Positions 46,926-60,830 of a stretch of 64,000 nt of DNA are shown in pieces. This DNA is from Plasmodium brasilianum (taxonomy: Eukaryota; Apicomplexa; Aconoidasida; Haemosporida; Plasmodiidae), in the NCBI RefSeq assembly GCF_023973825.1, contig NC_090119.1, forward strand, positions 1-64,000, written 5' to 3'. The notes beneath the pieces are model-generated. The model had not been told where the DNA came from and searched no databases. It worked only from the letters and a program-made list of their open reading frames with translations. Position 1 is the stretch's first letter. Every line of letters begins with the position of its first letter. A program made the translations under genes and the position numbers.

Positions 46926-49900
46926 TTATTTCTCCATTTGTTCCCAAACGCAAATGTTTCCATTAGACAACGAACAGTATAGTTTGTTATTTTCTAATAT
47001 AACGTTCTAAAAAAAAAAATTAGAAAAAGTAAATGTTTTAAATCATTATAAAAATGGCATTTTTTTTTTTTTTTTTTTCTTGTTTCTTTACTTTTATTGG
47101 AAACTCATGCTTTAATGCCCTAACAAACTTCCTTTCTGTAATGTCAAATCTAAAAAAAAATAAGAAATTAAGAATTATAATCCATAATTATAAAAAATTT
47201 ATACGTTAAACTAAATTTATTTTACATTTTTATTGTGTGATCTTCGGAAGCTATAAATAAATATTTATTGTTATTATCCATTGGGCATTTATTTGCACTT
47301 GATGGTCCTAGTTAATAGTACAACAAAAAAAAAAAATTAATAATACTAATAATAATAATGTAATGAAAAAAAAGATAGAAAATAAAATTAAATGAGTACA
47401 TGATTAATATGTGTAATATACAACAACAAAAAAAAAAAAATAAAATAAAATAAAATAAAACAGTAGAAAAATAAAATTAAGAAAATATGTTTAATGTAAA
47501 AACCTGCGTCTAGATTAATGAGACATTTATTCGTTCGGATGTCCCAAATTTTAACAACACCACCAGAATCACAAGAGTATATCCATTTTGCCTGAATATA
47601 AATGTTTACATTATTAATTTTTTATATTTTTCTTAGAAAGTATTAAATTTTTTCCATATTTTATGATTTAATTTATTACATCTGTGCTGAAATTAGAATA
47701 GCTGCATGGAAAATGATGTCCATAAAAAGTATTTTCGCACAGTCCACTTCTCATATCCCAGATTGATACCTACACAAAAGTGAATACATATTTTTCTTTT
47801 TATTTTTTTATTTTCTTCTCTCTTTAAAAAAAAAAAAAAGAATTAATATAATAAAAATATATTTCGAATTACCGTTTTATCAACAGATGCACTAACGAGG
47901 GTACTAAAAAATGGATGAAAATTTACACAATTCACACTATCAACGTGCCCTCTTAAAATTTGTCTTTGTCGTAAACTATTCATATCAAATATTCTAATTG
48001 TTTGATCCATAGAGGCAGATGCAAAAAAATCACCTATGAGATAAACATTAAAATATCAGCTTGATATTACGTACGTTTGTCTTATGTATATATATACGTG
48101 GGTAAAAATATATGTATATGGATATATAAGTGAATACGTATTTATACTTGCTGGAATATAAACATCCTAAAATATTCTTACATTGCAACTATCATATATT
48201 CATATACATACATATGCAGATTCAATATTGTGTTTTTTTTATTTGTTTAAAACCTTCATAATGAAATGATAAACTCCATATAGGTCCTGTTGAGTTTTTA
48301 AAAGTATGAACACATTTTTCTTTAATCATATCCCATAATTTTATCTTAGAATCTCCACTACAAGTACATAAAATATTCCCTTCCTTATTAAAGCAAATAT
48401 CGCCTATCCATTTTTTGTGAGCTTGTGAAGCCATCACTAATTCATAATTTGTTGCACTCCATGTTTTCCATTGTCCATCATCTCCTCCAGTTGCTAACAA
48501 ATGAACTTTATTATTATATGCAAGACCTGACACTGCATTATTATGAGCATTAAAAGATTTTTCAATATTTAAGGAGAAAATACATAAATTAAAATTTTCT
48601 TTATCTTCATTTTCATTCATTTCACAAGGGGCACTTTCTTTATTAGGCCAAGGAGTATCTTCTCTTTTGGTGTCTATTTTTCCTAAATCTTTTTTATCCC
48701 GTTTTGAAGTAATATTCTGAGGTACATTATTACTGCTCTTTTCGTGGATGGAGGAAATATTAGCTATTGAAGAATCTGATTTACTACTTTCTAACAAATC
48801 TTTCAATCTTTCGATATACTTATTTAAGCCTTCAATTTTAGTGTCCCTTTTTTCTTTTTCCAGGACAGCAAGCATTTTTTCCTTAAGCACAGACTTTAAA
48901 ATGGAAAAAAAAGTAATGCATAACGAACGTTACATATATAAATATATGTATATACACTATTTATATATGCCTTTGAATTTTTAATTGTTTAAAATTTGGT
49001 ACTAATACTTTAGATTAAAAAAGAGATTTAACTTTTGCGCATACTTCGTATTTGGTTCTTATTTCCTCTACTGAATTTTGAAATTTTTCAATTTCCTTTT
49101 TTTGTTTCTGTATTTCTTCTATTAAAAATAAAAATTATTAATTTAAAATTATTATTTTTCATTGAAATAAAAAAAATGTTTTATTATTAATCCATTATTT
49201 AAATAGACTGAACAAATTATTTTAGTTATTACTATTTAGAGTCTCCTTTTCTTGTAGAACTCGCTTATGATGCATTAAATAGTAATCTCTTTCTTTTATT
49301 GTTTTTTGAACTTTTTTACTAACATAAAAAAAAAAAAAAGTTAGAATGTAAAAGGTTAATTATATGTAGAATGATTTAATAATTCTTTCTTTTAAATTTT
49401 GTTTCTACTACAAACTATTACTTTGCATCTTCCAGAGAATTTTGAATTTCTTTTGTAAATTTTTCATGATTCAAAAAATCATTTCTTAAAAGCTCATTTT
49501 GGGTAAATATATCTTCATGTCGTGTTTTCCTCAACTTATTAATATCATCGCCAAACTTCTTCACATATTCCTTCTAATGTAGAATAGTTTTAATATATGT
49601 TTCTTCCTTTTCATATTTTATTATTCTCATGCAAAAAGACATTTGGTCGTCATATAATAAAAGTCGAAAAAGGATGAAAAATGAATAAAGAAAATAATTG
49701 TAACTAAAAGAAATTTAAAAAATAAGATGAATACATAAAAAACAATATATGAATGCAACCTCAAACACTTCAAGTGATTCCACGAATTCGTGCTCAACCA
49801 TAAAATTGTATATGAAAGATAATGCCATAGACACGTATTTTTCATCAATTGGAAACGTTTTTGAGTTCTTTTCTCCTTTGAAGAAGTATAAAGAAATATG

Positions 49901-50357
49901 TGACATATAAAAACATGTTAAAAGAATTATATTTGTTGTATACTTTTAGATGTTTCATATAATACTAAACTAAGTATAAACAATTATATATATATGTATA
50001 ATACATATATTTTTAAAAGTTAATCTGTGCAAAATATATTGTATAACATTAAAAAGAATGTTTGCACTTGCCTGAAATTAATTCATCTTTATTAAAACTT
50101 GATATATTAACTACTTTAGCATTTTTCAATAACTTTTCAAAACTTTCTGAATCATCACTATCAGATTCTAAGTTTGAGTCTTCTTCGTACTTTCTATTAT
50201 TTTCATCAGTTTTCCCATCCTCGGTATTGTCGATATTTGTTTCTTCGTTATCTGTTATTTTTTCTACTAAGGATGTTGCATTGTATTCATCATTATCTAT
50301 TTTGTTTTTTATCTTTTTTTTGTCCACTGAAATATTTTCTTTTTTTATGTCTACCAT
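46926..50357 (-). CDS. PF20: PF20/SPAG16-type WD-repeat protein of the axoneme central apparatus
   Basis: Twelve exons, all in phase, give 637 residues: 50072-50357, 49760-49875, 49422-49573, 49233-49318, 49045-49118, 48254-48893, 47873-48033, 47680-47769, 47504-47591, 47226-47307, 47092-47149 and 46926-47006. The N-terminus is acidic, followed by a long coiled coil (residues about 130-280) and about seven WD40 repeats from residue 350. The repeat signatures AVSGLAYNNKVHLLATGGDD, IWSLSFHYEG, FFASASMDQTIRIFD, CDSGGVVKIWDIRTN and NLDAGPSSAN follow the PF20/SPAG16 order closely. PF20 is a central-apparatus protein needed for motility in algae and mammalian sperm. In Plasmodium the only flagellated cell is the male gamete, so male-gametocyte expression is expected. 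The first intron appears to use a GC donor (CAG|GCAAGT). Confidence 0.88.
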
Positions 50358-50520
50358 TTTATAACTAATCTCAAACTGTTATACTTATTTATGTGCTATA
50401 AAATACTATTAATTTATGCAAACTTGTATTTTTATTTTTATAATAATTTATTTGAACATATATTTTTGCTGAAAATATATATATTTTTTTTTTTTATAAA
50501 TAATTTATTCTATAAAAAAA

Positions 50521-50757
50521 ATGTACATATATTTACCCATTTTCCTACTGCATTCCGCTAATAGAATATTATATAAATATATAGTAACGTTTTACGAATT
50601 TATACATTTTATTAAATATGTTTATAATTTTTTTTTTCTTAGTTTTATTTTCGAAATTTCCAAATTGGCAAATGCCAAAAAGAGAATGTACTTATATGTT
50701 TTCTTTAGAAAAAACAAAAGAAATGAATGCTACACAAAAAAAATAAATAATTCATAA
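50521..50757 (+). CDS. Small hypothetical ORF, possibly spliced
   Basis: An unspliced 78-codon frame begins MYIYLPIFLLHSANRILY. A GTAACG donor at 50584 and a T13-CTTAG acceptor at 50641 would join it, in phase 0, to FYFRNFQIGKCQKENVL and a stop at 50708. That would be a 43-aa product with an unusually short 59-nt intron. It lies between two minus-strand genes. No family recognised; it may be noise. Confidence 0.25.
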   Translation: MYIYLPIFLLHSANRILYKYIVTFYEFIHFIKYVYNFFFLSFIFEISKLANAKKRMYLYVFFRKNKRNECYTKKINNS

Positions 50758-50952
50758 ATTAATAAAAAGATAAAAGAAAATAAAATGTGTGCAAAATAAC
50801 ATAAATGAAAAAAACAAGACTATTACTGTAAAAATAACATATCACTAACGGAATAAATAAAAAACAAAATATTTAAAAAGCGAAAACTTAGATATAGTTT
50901 AAAAACAATTAGAAGATTTATATAACAAAATAACAAGTGTCATTTTTAAATT

Positions 50953-52011
50953 CTATGTCTTATCACATGACATTAGAAATTGACAAGAAAAACTATTTAA
51001 ACTTAAAAAGCAAGCACCCATATAGTTTTTTTTTTGTTTCTTTATTTTCTTGTCAAATAAAGGATTTACATGGTGAAAAATACTAAAATGTTGACTTGAA
51101 CCATTATCTATTTCATTATTTTGTTTTACACTTTTTTCTATATCTTTTTTATGATAATCTGTTAAAGACAAACATTGATTTTTTTTTGACTTATCTTCAT
51201 AGTTAATATGCAAAATTTCCATATCACCTAAATTCTTATTTAGCTTGATATTAGAATCATTATAAAATTTAATATTGTCCTTTAAATTATAATGTTCTGT
51301 CATTATACATGTATTATTTTTCAATATCTCATTATTTTCACGTCTTATTTGTGAATTTGCAATTTTTTTATTGAACTGGGCACATTTTATACCACTGTAA
51401 TTAGTCATTTGTATCCTATTTGGGTATGGGTTATTTACAATGGAATTACTGTTTTTAGATTTTGGAACAGTGTTCATATGTTCATTTTTAAATGCATTGT
51501 ACATGAAGTAATTAACATACTCTAAATTTTCATTCACTTTACCTGTGTTAGTATTTTCTAAATTCGAATATGTTATAGGCATTTTTCCTTCAAAACATAT
51601 ATTCTTCAAAGATTTATGCTTAATGTTATTTTTATATTGAATAGAGTTATATGATCCCACACAATTTTCGCACACGCTTGTCTTATCATATTGATGTTTT
51701 CGATCCTTATTATTTGAACTTTTGTATGTACCTTTCTTATTTTTTGATTGTGTTTTTTTTCTTAAAGAGAAAAGATTACTCGCGTTTTTTGAGTTTGCGT
51801 TAATGACATTAATATATCGTGTATCTACTGTACTTAATATGGTTAAAATGCAGCTGTTCATTATGCAGTAATTGTAATAAGAAGGAAGTACAATCCTTTT
51901 ATTTTCTGGAACAATTATAGCTTCATTTTGTTCTTTAGATAAGTTACTTTCATTCTTTGTTTTATACATGTCACTAGATAATTTTTTATTCTTAAATAGT
52001 TGCAAATTCAT
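50953..52011 (-). CDS. Conserved-type hypothetical protein, 352 aa
   Basis: Single exon starting MNLQLFKNKKLSSDMYK. Codon composition is coding-like, with few homopolymers and many Cys/Tyr/Met residues. Visible points are a short hydrophobic stretch (residues about 43-62, YYNYCIMNSCILTIL), a basic KTQSKNKKGTYK segment, a KTSVCENC cysteine pair, and a C-terminal stretch with CFLSLNSFSCQFLMSC. There is no signal peptide or recognisable domain. It is the last protein gene before the putative centromere and its start faces that region. I do not recognise it; it is probably a Plasmodium-specific protein. Confidence 0.65.
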   Translation of the reverse strand: MNLQLFKNKKLSSDMYKTKNESNLSKEQNEAIIVPENKRIVLPSYYNYCIMNSCILTILSTVDTRYINVINANSKNASNLFSLRKKTQSKNKKGTYKSSNNKDRKHQYDKTSVCENCVGSYNSIQYKNNIKHKSLKNICFEGKMPITYSNLENTNTGKVNENLEYVNYFMYNAFKNEHMNTVPKSKNSNSIVNNPYPNRIQMTNYSGIKCAQFNKKIANSQIRRENNEILKNNTCIMTEHYNLKDNIKFYNDSNIKLNKNLGDMEILHINYEDKSKKNQCLSLTDYHKKDIEKSVKQNNEIDNGSSQHFSIFHHVNPLFDKKIKKQKKNYMGACFLSLNSFSCQFLMSCDKT

Positions 52012-53850
52012 TTCTTTATATTCTTTTATTCATGAAGTTATATATGTACATATTTTATTGATCAACATAAAAAAGCATATTTTGAAATGTTAATAATGAA
52101 ATTGTGAACAAATATATATATATTTGTCATTTAAAAAAAAAAAAAAACGATTATTACAAAGTATTTACAGTAAAAACATAAATGAACAAACAATTTCAGA
52201 CAGGAACGTGAAACATTTTTTTTATTAATAACAACTGATTATTTTTGAAAAAAAGACTTAAAGGAATAACAAATTAAAAAAAAAAAAATGATTAAATTTT
52301 TTTATTAAATATTCATACACATACACGTGTCATGCATATTATGAGAAATTTTTTTCGTATGTTATATATTTGATTTATTGTAAAAAAACACATAATTATA
52401 TATTTCCATTTACTAAATAAAAATATTTTAGAAAAGTTCTTAATAAGACTTCAGAATATAGGACAAGTATTTACTTCTAATAACTATGTTCAAATGAAAA
52501 ACTAAAATTTCCATTTTTGTTTTTATAATGTATACATAATTCACTGTTGTTTATAAATTGATATATGCACATATTTTCGTGCACATAGGCTGAAATGTAT
52601 TTTTCCTTTTCATGTTAATTTAAATGGAAAACAGTATTTATTTATGAAACGTTTTTATAATTATATATATTAAATGCATAATATTAGTAAGCATTCTTTA
52701 ATTTTAACATACTTTCAACAAGAAAAATATATACATAATATTTTTCTGACTATAGGAATGATATTTACATTTAATGAGAATAACAACATATGTAATATGA
52801 AATGCAGATTTCTATTTTTGCTTATAAAGATGAAAGATTATATAGATTTTGTTAACTTGCTATCTTTTTCTTTTTAAAATTGTTATTATAGGATACTTCG
52901 AAAAATTTTAAAGTAATTTCTAAAAACTAAAAAATACAAAATATTTTTTCAAGTTTAGTATAGTGTAAAATTGTTGTGAAAGCACATAATTTAAAAAAAA
53001 AATTTTAATTTCATCTATGCTTTACAGGGTTAGTAAATTTATATGTGTGTTTCTTCTATAATACAATTATTCTGAAAGGAGCATACTTTGAAATACTAAA
53101 AGAATACTTTATAGTTCATATATGTTTACATTTTTATAAATTCATTTTTTAATTTTACACTTCTGAAGGAGGGTTATTTTTCTGTATCATTAAAACTGAA
53201 CCGAAGAAAACATTACTTTTTTGAAGGATAATAAAATACTCCTCTATTGATATATTCATTTTTTTTTTATATCTATAAAGTGTTTCCCTTTTTAAAAATA
53301 AAGGTCCTATATTAAGTTAGACATACACAAACGTACATTTTGTTTGCAATTTAATATAAATTATATTTAAAATAAAAACAATTTCTTAAATACTTTCTAT
53401 AATAATAATCTTATCTATTAAAAGAACAGTACTAACTGTACATTGTAATTTTTATTAATTAACAAACAATTTTATGTAAAAGGAAGAAGATTTCATAGGT
53501 TTACTTATTACATGTAATTACAAAAATAATAATATCAAAAAGACATTCATTCTAAATGCTTACATATAAATATGTCAATATAAATTTTTGTTATATTAAC
53601 ATAGAAGCTTTAACATATTCAAAAATATATAGACATGGTGGAATATTTCTTAATCAATTTTTTTCCATAATATATTAAGGCTACATCCAATTACATTCTT
53701 CTCCTTAATAATATAATTAAATAATTATTATGTACTTATAATAAAATAGTATAATACTGCTCTAATTATGGTTAAACATCTCTATAAATTAAATGATACA
53801 CTAAATATCTATAATGCATATATGGTTTATATATTCATTATTAATATTTT
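52012..53850. other. Pericentromeric flank, no gene seen
   Basis: Upstream region of the 352-aa gene, with poly-A at 52131-52147 and few other homopolymers. An open frame at 52674-52877 on the plus strand has no recognisable product or splice context. Confidence 0.5.
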
Positions 53851-56340
53851 TACTTATTAAATATGTTTATATAATTAAAATTCATACACATAATAATTTT
53901 TATTACACAAAAATAAAACATATAATAAGTTATTTTACACAAACAAATTATTTATTTCATCTATTTATTTAAATTAATACATTAATTTAATTATTTTGAT
54001 TTATAATAAATATTTAATTTAATTATTTAATGAAAATATAATTTATTTATAACAATTATTATTATTTAATTATTTAATAAAAATATAATTTATTTATAAC
54101 AATTATTATTATTATTTAATTATTTAATGAAAATATAATTTATTTATAACACTTATTATTATTTAATTATTTAATAAAAATATAATTTATTTATAACAAT
54201 TATTATTATTTAATTATTTAATAAAAATATAATTTATTTATATATATAATTAATTATATTATTTAAAATTAAATAACTTATTTATAATATATATCTATAA
54301 TTTAAATATTTAATAAAATGTATAGAAATTCAATTAAATTGTTTATTAATATTTAATTATACTATTTAATAAAATATAATTATAAGATATATTTCTAATA
54401 GAGTTGTATAGTAAAATATGATTGATAATATATATTTAATTAAATTATTCAATAAAGTGTAATTTATTTATATATATTTTTTCATTTAAATCATTTAATT
54501 AAATATATTTTATATAATATATAAATTAAAATTAATTATTCAAATAATTATTTATTAATTATAAAATATACTATAAAAGTAATTTAAAAATATATAATAT
54601 ATATCAATATTTTTTGCTTAGCTTTGTAATATTTAACTAAAATGAATTAATTATTTAATTAATTAAAATAATTAAATATAAATTTATATATTTAAGTCAT
54701 ATTTTATTTATATGTTATAATTATAATTATGTCCATTTTTTAAATTATTTATTTTAATTGTTAATTATATTATCTAATTTATTTTAATAATTTTATTAAC
54801 AAAACATTAATTATTATATTTTTTTTAAATAAAATTGTATTTAAATAACTAATATGATGGCTTTATAATTACAATATATTTTTTATTTAATATTAAAATT
54901 AAATTATTTTATTTTTTTATAATTATTTATTTAAATAATAAAAATATATTCTTTAATGTAAAATTCATATATTAATGATTTATATATAAATGTTAATTAT
55001 TTAAAATAAGATATTTTATTTAAAAAAATATATTAATTTTAATTCTATTAATATATTTCTTTATATAAATTAACTATCTTAATATTATGTTAATAAATAT
55101 TTTTATTTAAATATACTATTTTATTTATTTAATTATATATATATATATCATTTATTTCAAATTAATTTTATACACAAATACTTTTAATTTATGAAACAAA
55201 TATTATTTTTAATAATAAAATTAATTAATTAAATATACAAAAACCAATTATTATTAGTATTAATTAAATTCAAATAAATTTAATTAATATTATATAATGA
55301 TTTAAATATATATATTACGTATATATTTATATAATTCTTATTTTAATTAATTTTATTTAAAATACTGTTAAATAGCTTTTATAAATTTATTTAATATTAT
55401 ATTATTATTACTATTATATTAATTTATAATAATATAATTATACACTTATATTTTATTTATATATAAATACAATTTGTTAATGTATATAACTTTAACATTT
55501 TATTTCTTCTTTTTATATATCAAATAATATATAAAGAATTATATTATATGTTTTAGATTATTTTTATTATATAAATATATATAATTATATTTAATTAAAT
55601 ATATTTAAATGTGTTTATAAATAAAATTTAATTTTAATTTATTCAGAATAATTATATTAATCATTTAATTAATATTCTTTAAATTTATATTAATATTTTA
55701 TATTTATAAACTGTATTAAAAAATTTATTACTTATATTAATTAACTATAAAAGAAATATTAATATTCTTATTTTACTTAATTTATATGATACATCTTGAA
55801 TTAATTTTTAATTTTATTATTTATTTATTACAGTTTTATTAATTAATCATATTATTTATTTTTATTATTTTCTAATTTATTTATATTTTTATTATTTATC
55901 TATTTTTATTGATTATTTATTTAAATTATAATTCTTATTTTAATGAATTAATATATATTTATTAATTATTTGTTTTAATTAATTTATTTATTTTTTATAA
56001 TTATTAATTTTTATTATTTATTTGTTTTTATTATTTTAATTTATTTATATATTATTTTTATTTTAATTTTATGTATATTTTTGTTAAATAATTCACAAGG
56101 TAATGGATTTTATTTTTTTAAATAGAATAATTTAATATATATAATAAAATTATATTATTTTTATAAATAAATTTTTTTTTTAGTTTGTATTTATTTATAA
56201 CTTTATAATTTGTGTTTTACTTTTTTTTTTTATTTTAAATTTATTATTTAATATTAATTTGTTATATTATTGTTAGTGTATCTTTTTCATTCTAAAAAAT
56301 TTGTTTGTAATATATATATTTTTTTTATTATTATCGCCTT
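53850..56340. other. Putative centromere core: extreme A+T block
   Basis: Over roughly 2.3-2.5 kb almost only A and T occur; G and C appear singly and many 50-base stretches have one or none. Flanks on both sides are clearly richer in G+C. There are no long poly-A/T runs typical of the intergenic DNA elsewhere; instead TTTAATTA-like words recur, and a 47-50-bp tandem repeat lies at 54018-54255. Plasmodium centromeres are known as single 2-3-kb regions of about 97% A+T with short imperfect tandem repeats, one per chromosome, bound by CenH3. Size, composition and repeat content all fit. It contains no open reading frame. Confidence 0.8.
54018..54255. repeat. 47/50-bp tandem repeat inside the putative centromere
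   Basis: Five copies start at 54018, 54065, 54115, 54162 and 54209. Each begins TTTAATTATTTAAT(A/G)AAA and continues with TATAATTTATTTATAACA. One copy has an extra ATT (50 bp), and the last diverges into (TA)n. Confidence 0.9.
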
Positions 56341-59300
56341 TTAACTTTGTGTATAGTTTTTTATTTTTTTTAAATTTTTACAATGTAATACAAATATATG
56401 CTACTACATTCATTTAAGAGATAGTATACTGCATATTAAATTATTGTCTATTTTATATCTCTATTGATGTGATCTCGAATTAATAAATGCGTATAATACA
56501 TTATTAGACAAGTTCTTTAATGTCTTTTTGATATCATTGTTATATTTTTACAGTATAACAATATTACAATGAATCTATTAAGTCTTTTACCTTTTTGGAT
56601 TTGTTTTAATTTTTTGAACTAGTGTTTATTTTTCTTTTCCAAAATTTTAAGATAGGCCATTTTTTGCTTTGTCAATGTATTTCCCTTTGTAAACACTTTT
56701 ATATATTTTTTTTAATGTATATTTAACATATTTTACTATTTGTAACAACTCAGTCTTTGTTGTGTAGAGTTATAAAAGCAACTGTAATAATAACATAATT
56801 ATGCTATATTTGTTATGATATTAAAAGTGATCAAATAATTGACTAAAATCTTCAATATATAATAAAAAAATAAAACAACTGTTTACAGAATAGTAGTGTT
56901 TTTTTGTGCAAAAAAATGTTATATGCATAATTTGTATTATTCTTATAAGAAACATATAATTACATGTGTCTAGGACTTCAGTAATATTAATAAATGTGTA
57001 ATATAAAATTTTTTTTTCTATTAAATGTTTAGAAAACAGTAGCTATCAGTATTCTGAGGAACTCCAAAAGAGTTGATATAAATAGAATTACGTAAAAAAA
57101 TTAGTAAGCATCAATTAGAGTATAGAATTATTTTTCATATGAAAATTCAACTTTTTGTCCATTAGCATTCAAAAACAAAACAACTTGCAAAATATAGTTT
57201 ATAAAAAACATTTTTTCTAATAGTTTTATATAAATTGTATTAACTTTTAGCTGCAACTAAACATTAGCATAAGATAGGAAAAACGACATTCAAAATATTT
57301 TTATAAAATTATTTGCAAATACTTTTTACACATTTATCTGTATCTTGAAAAACTGTAGACAATAAAATTCTTGCAAAAAATTAGCAGAATGGAAGCCATA
57401 TATAAGAAAACTAAATTTTTTTACTTCATACCAATGCAAATAATTAAAAACAAAGAGCCTTGACAATGAAATAATTAATCAGTATTAACAATTAGAAGCA
57501 TGGTTGTTAGGAAAAAAAAATTATGATATTCCTGTACAACATTATTTATCAATTACAACCATTTAATTACATTGTGCTATCTTAATATGCGCGAAATATA
57601 ACATTTTTACACAAAATTTTTTTTGATTCATTTCATAAGTCATAGATTTTTGTAAAAACAATTTTACCATTCTTTGGATTATTTTATCTATATCGTAACA
57701 ATGAATATATACATTCAGTATCTTTTATATGTGCTCATACATTTCAACCTAACATCTTAATATTTTGCTGTAATAAATATATATGCAATTTTAAAGAAAT
57801 AAAGAAAACTTATTCTGAACTTATAGTTTATATTAGGGTTTTTCGTATTACTTAGTAACATCTAATATAAGAAAAAAAATTTTTTTAATAAATATTTACA
57901 AAAAAATATTTTTTCGTTTTCTTTTCGTGGTGTATGATAATGCCTCTTTTACTGAATATTAAAATTTATCAAATTCCATCTCAAAGAGATTTTTCCAAAT
58001 GAAATATATTTTAATGACAAATTTTTAATGTAGCAAGAATGTACTACCTTAATGAAGATAGTATAGAATTGCTTTGTTCTATATTAAATATATAAATGTT
58101 TACGTCTTTTAGTTTTTCTGAGTTCGATTACCAATTTTATCTATAATTAGAAATTATTTTTATAAATTTTAATTTTCTAAAAGATATATTTTTACCTTTA
58201 ATAGAAATATTTATATATAAATACATTCATTTGGGGCATAAGAATTTCGAGGAAAACATAGAATTTATTGAAGCAATTTAAATGTATGATGTGTTTCAAA
58301 GAAGACACAAAAGAATATGATAATGCTTATATAATTTAGCTTAAAAAAAAGGGAAATAAAATACAACTTAAAAAAGAAGAATCATTTGCCATCTCAATAA
58401 ACAAAAAGTTTTTTTTTTCTAATATAGAAAATAAATTTTAGTTTTATACAATTTTGTTTTTCTGTGTTTGTTGTGAGTAATTTATTGAGCTTTATTATTA
58501 TCTACAAACAGAAACTCAATTACATGTAAATGTTTGTATTAAATCTTAATATTATATTAAATAATTATTACAAATACATATAGTAATTGGATAATTATGC
58601 ATTTAAAGTCAAATAATTTTCATGGTAAAAATTTTCAGTTATTCTAAAATGCGAATTGAAAAACCCACAAAGATATAAAATTAGAATATACATTTTTTGA
58701 TAACGAATTATTTCACTGATATAATTTTACCTTAAATAATCTATTATGATATTGAACAAAAAAATACATCTTCATTTTAAATACACCAATAAATTTTATT
58801 AACATCAGATAAATAAGGATGTAAAATTATTTGTTTATTTGTATTATTATAAATTACAATATATAACAGTATGTTAACTAATTTGTAGAAAATAAGAAAA
58901 ATTATAAACTGTTTTGGAAACCAGAAAACAGTAATAAAAAAGATTTTATTAAATTTTTATCATGAACACTTTTTTTAGCGCATAAATTATTATATACTAA
59001 GGTAATTATGTAAAAAGACATTTGCCAATGAAGATGAAGAACATATTGAAATACTAATAAATTCGCAATTGTCCAGAATTAATAATATTAAGATGAGCCA
59101 AAAAAAATTAACGTGTATCTTTTCTTTTGGCAATTCTGCTAAATATTTATTGTATAATGATATTATATTTACATCTATATAAATATATTATAATATTTAT
59201 TTATTTAAAGCGTTAATTGAAATTCAAAAGCCCATTTTAGGGGTTTTAATACAAAAAGCAAAGACAATAGAATTATATTTATTAACCATAATTCAATTAA

Positions 59301-60830
59301 CAACATATAAAATAAAGATGTCACTTATATTCTACAATATGATATAGGAGAGTTCAATATATATAGGTCTTGTTCATTTTGAGTTGTTTCATTAATGGTT
59401 GAAACTCTATGTGATATGTTACTTTGTATGGAATTATAATGAAATATCTATTTTGTTTCATATTAAGAAAAAAAGAATAATGCATTTGATGTTTTAAAAT
59501 ATAGCTTACGATCTAAGGTATAATAATATATTATTTTAATATGTTTTTAATTTTTTATTAAAGGATAATCCCTTTATATAGTAATGTGTAAAAATAATAA
59601 AAAAAAAACTAAAAAACTTTTTTATCTTTATGAAATAAAATTGAATGATTACATTTTTTCTATAGTACAAATTTTGTTCATTTTTAGAATATCCATTATT
59701 TTACTGTTTTAATAATGCGTAAAATAATATTTATACAAAATATAATTATTCTTTTTTCTGAAATATAAACAACAAATAACTGTTCTTGTACAAGCGTCCC
59801 TTTAGTATATATCTATAACTTCCACATTGACCTAACATATAATATGGGAATATATTAGTGTGTCTATATTCTCATTTATTCGATAATATTTTTAACTTCT
59901 AAAAAGATCGGTATTTAAATGATCAGAATACTACTGTGTGAAGGATAATATTACGCATATCATAAATTGTGTTAAAATAAACTTTTAATCAGAATATTAT
60001 ATTTAAAAAAATGATTATTATAGCCTTTTTATATATAATATAATTAGAAGAAGTACAAAAATTATGCTTCTATATATACTTTAATTATATAATGTCATAG
60101 TCTCAATTTGTTTATTCTCTTAATTCATTCAAAACAAAATTTATAATATGATTTCTAATTTTTTGAACACAAAACATAACTTACAGAAAAATGTATTACG
60201 CTTAAAGAAAGTATATCTATAAGCACAAGTTATTTTAAATGTTAATAATAATAAAATGAAATTCCAGCTTATATGTTATAGAGTTAGCACTTTTCCTTAG
60301 TATTTCATATTTAATATCAGTTTGACCTTGTGTTTGTAAATTATAAGCATATCTATTTCGTAGACTGCTTTAATGTTCTTGTTTTACATGTTAAAAAGTT
60401 TTAAAGGATAATGTATTATTATTATTTATAAAAACTGATATAACAGAATTCTTATATAAAGTATATTAAAAATTAAATTTGAAAAATTATTTATGGTAAA
60501 TAAATCATCTTGTGTACTGTTACAATGACAGAATATTCTTCTTTCATTAACTATAACTTATGTAAAAATGGTAAAAAAAAATTTATATGCAGTTTAAAAA
60601 TAGTTTTACAGTTTCGATTTATAGAAAATAACTCGAAAAAGGTCTACAGAAAATGTAAAAATTTTATATACGTGAGTTTAATATATATTTGTTTTAACAT
60701 ATTATATATGTTGATTATTAACATTTTTTAGCTTATCTTGTTTTTATATATTATTCACAATTTATTTAAGTTTTATTTAAAAATTTATAAGAAAATTTAA
60801 CGATAACTCTCTTATAGTTTCATAGTATTT
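56341..60830. other. Pericentromeric region with low homopolymer content and possible decayed coding fragments
   Basis: No gene is intact here, yet the DNA lacks the (TA)n and long poly-A/T runs common in the other intergenic regions. Several plus-strand stretches read like damaged coding DNA. Examples are 59006-59182 (EDEEHIEILINSQLSRINNI, normal amino-acid mix, ended by TAA), about 58034-58100 (NVARMYYLNEDSIELLCSIL) and about 58300-58412 (CFKEDTKEYDNAYII, stop, then KKEESFAISINKK). Frames change between them. They could be remains of one or more old genes; I cannot name a family. A short plus-strand frame at 60510-60731 (73 codons) is also unassigned. Confidence 0.4.

Noticed and set aside
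52674..52877. 67-codon plus-strand ORF
   Set aside because: No domain, signal or splice context; compatible with chance in this composition.
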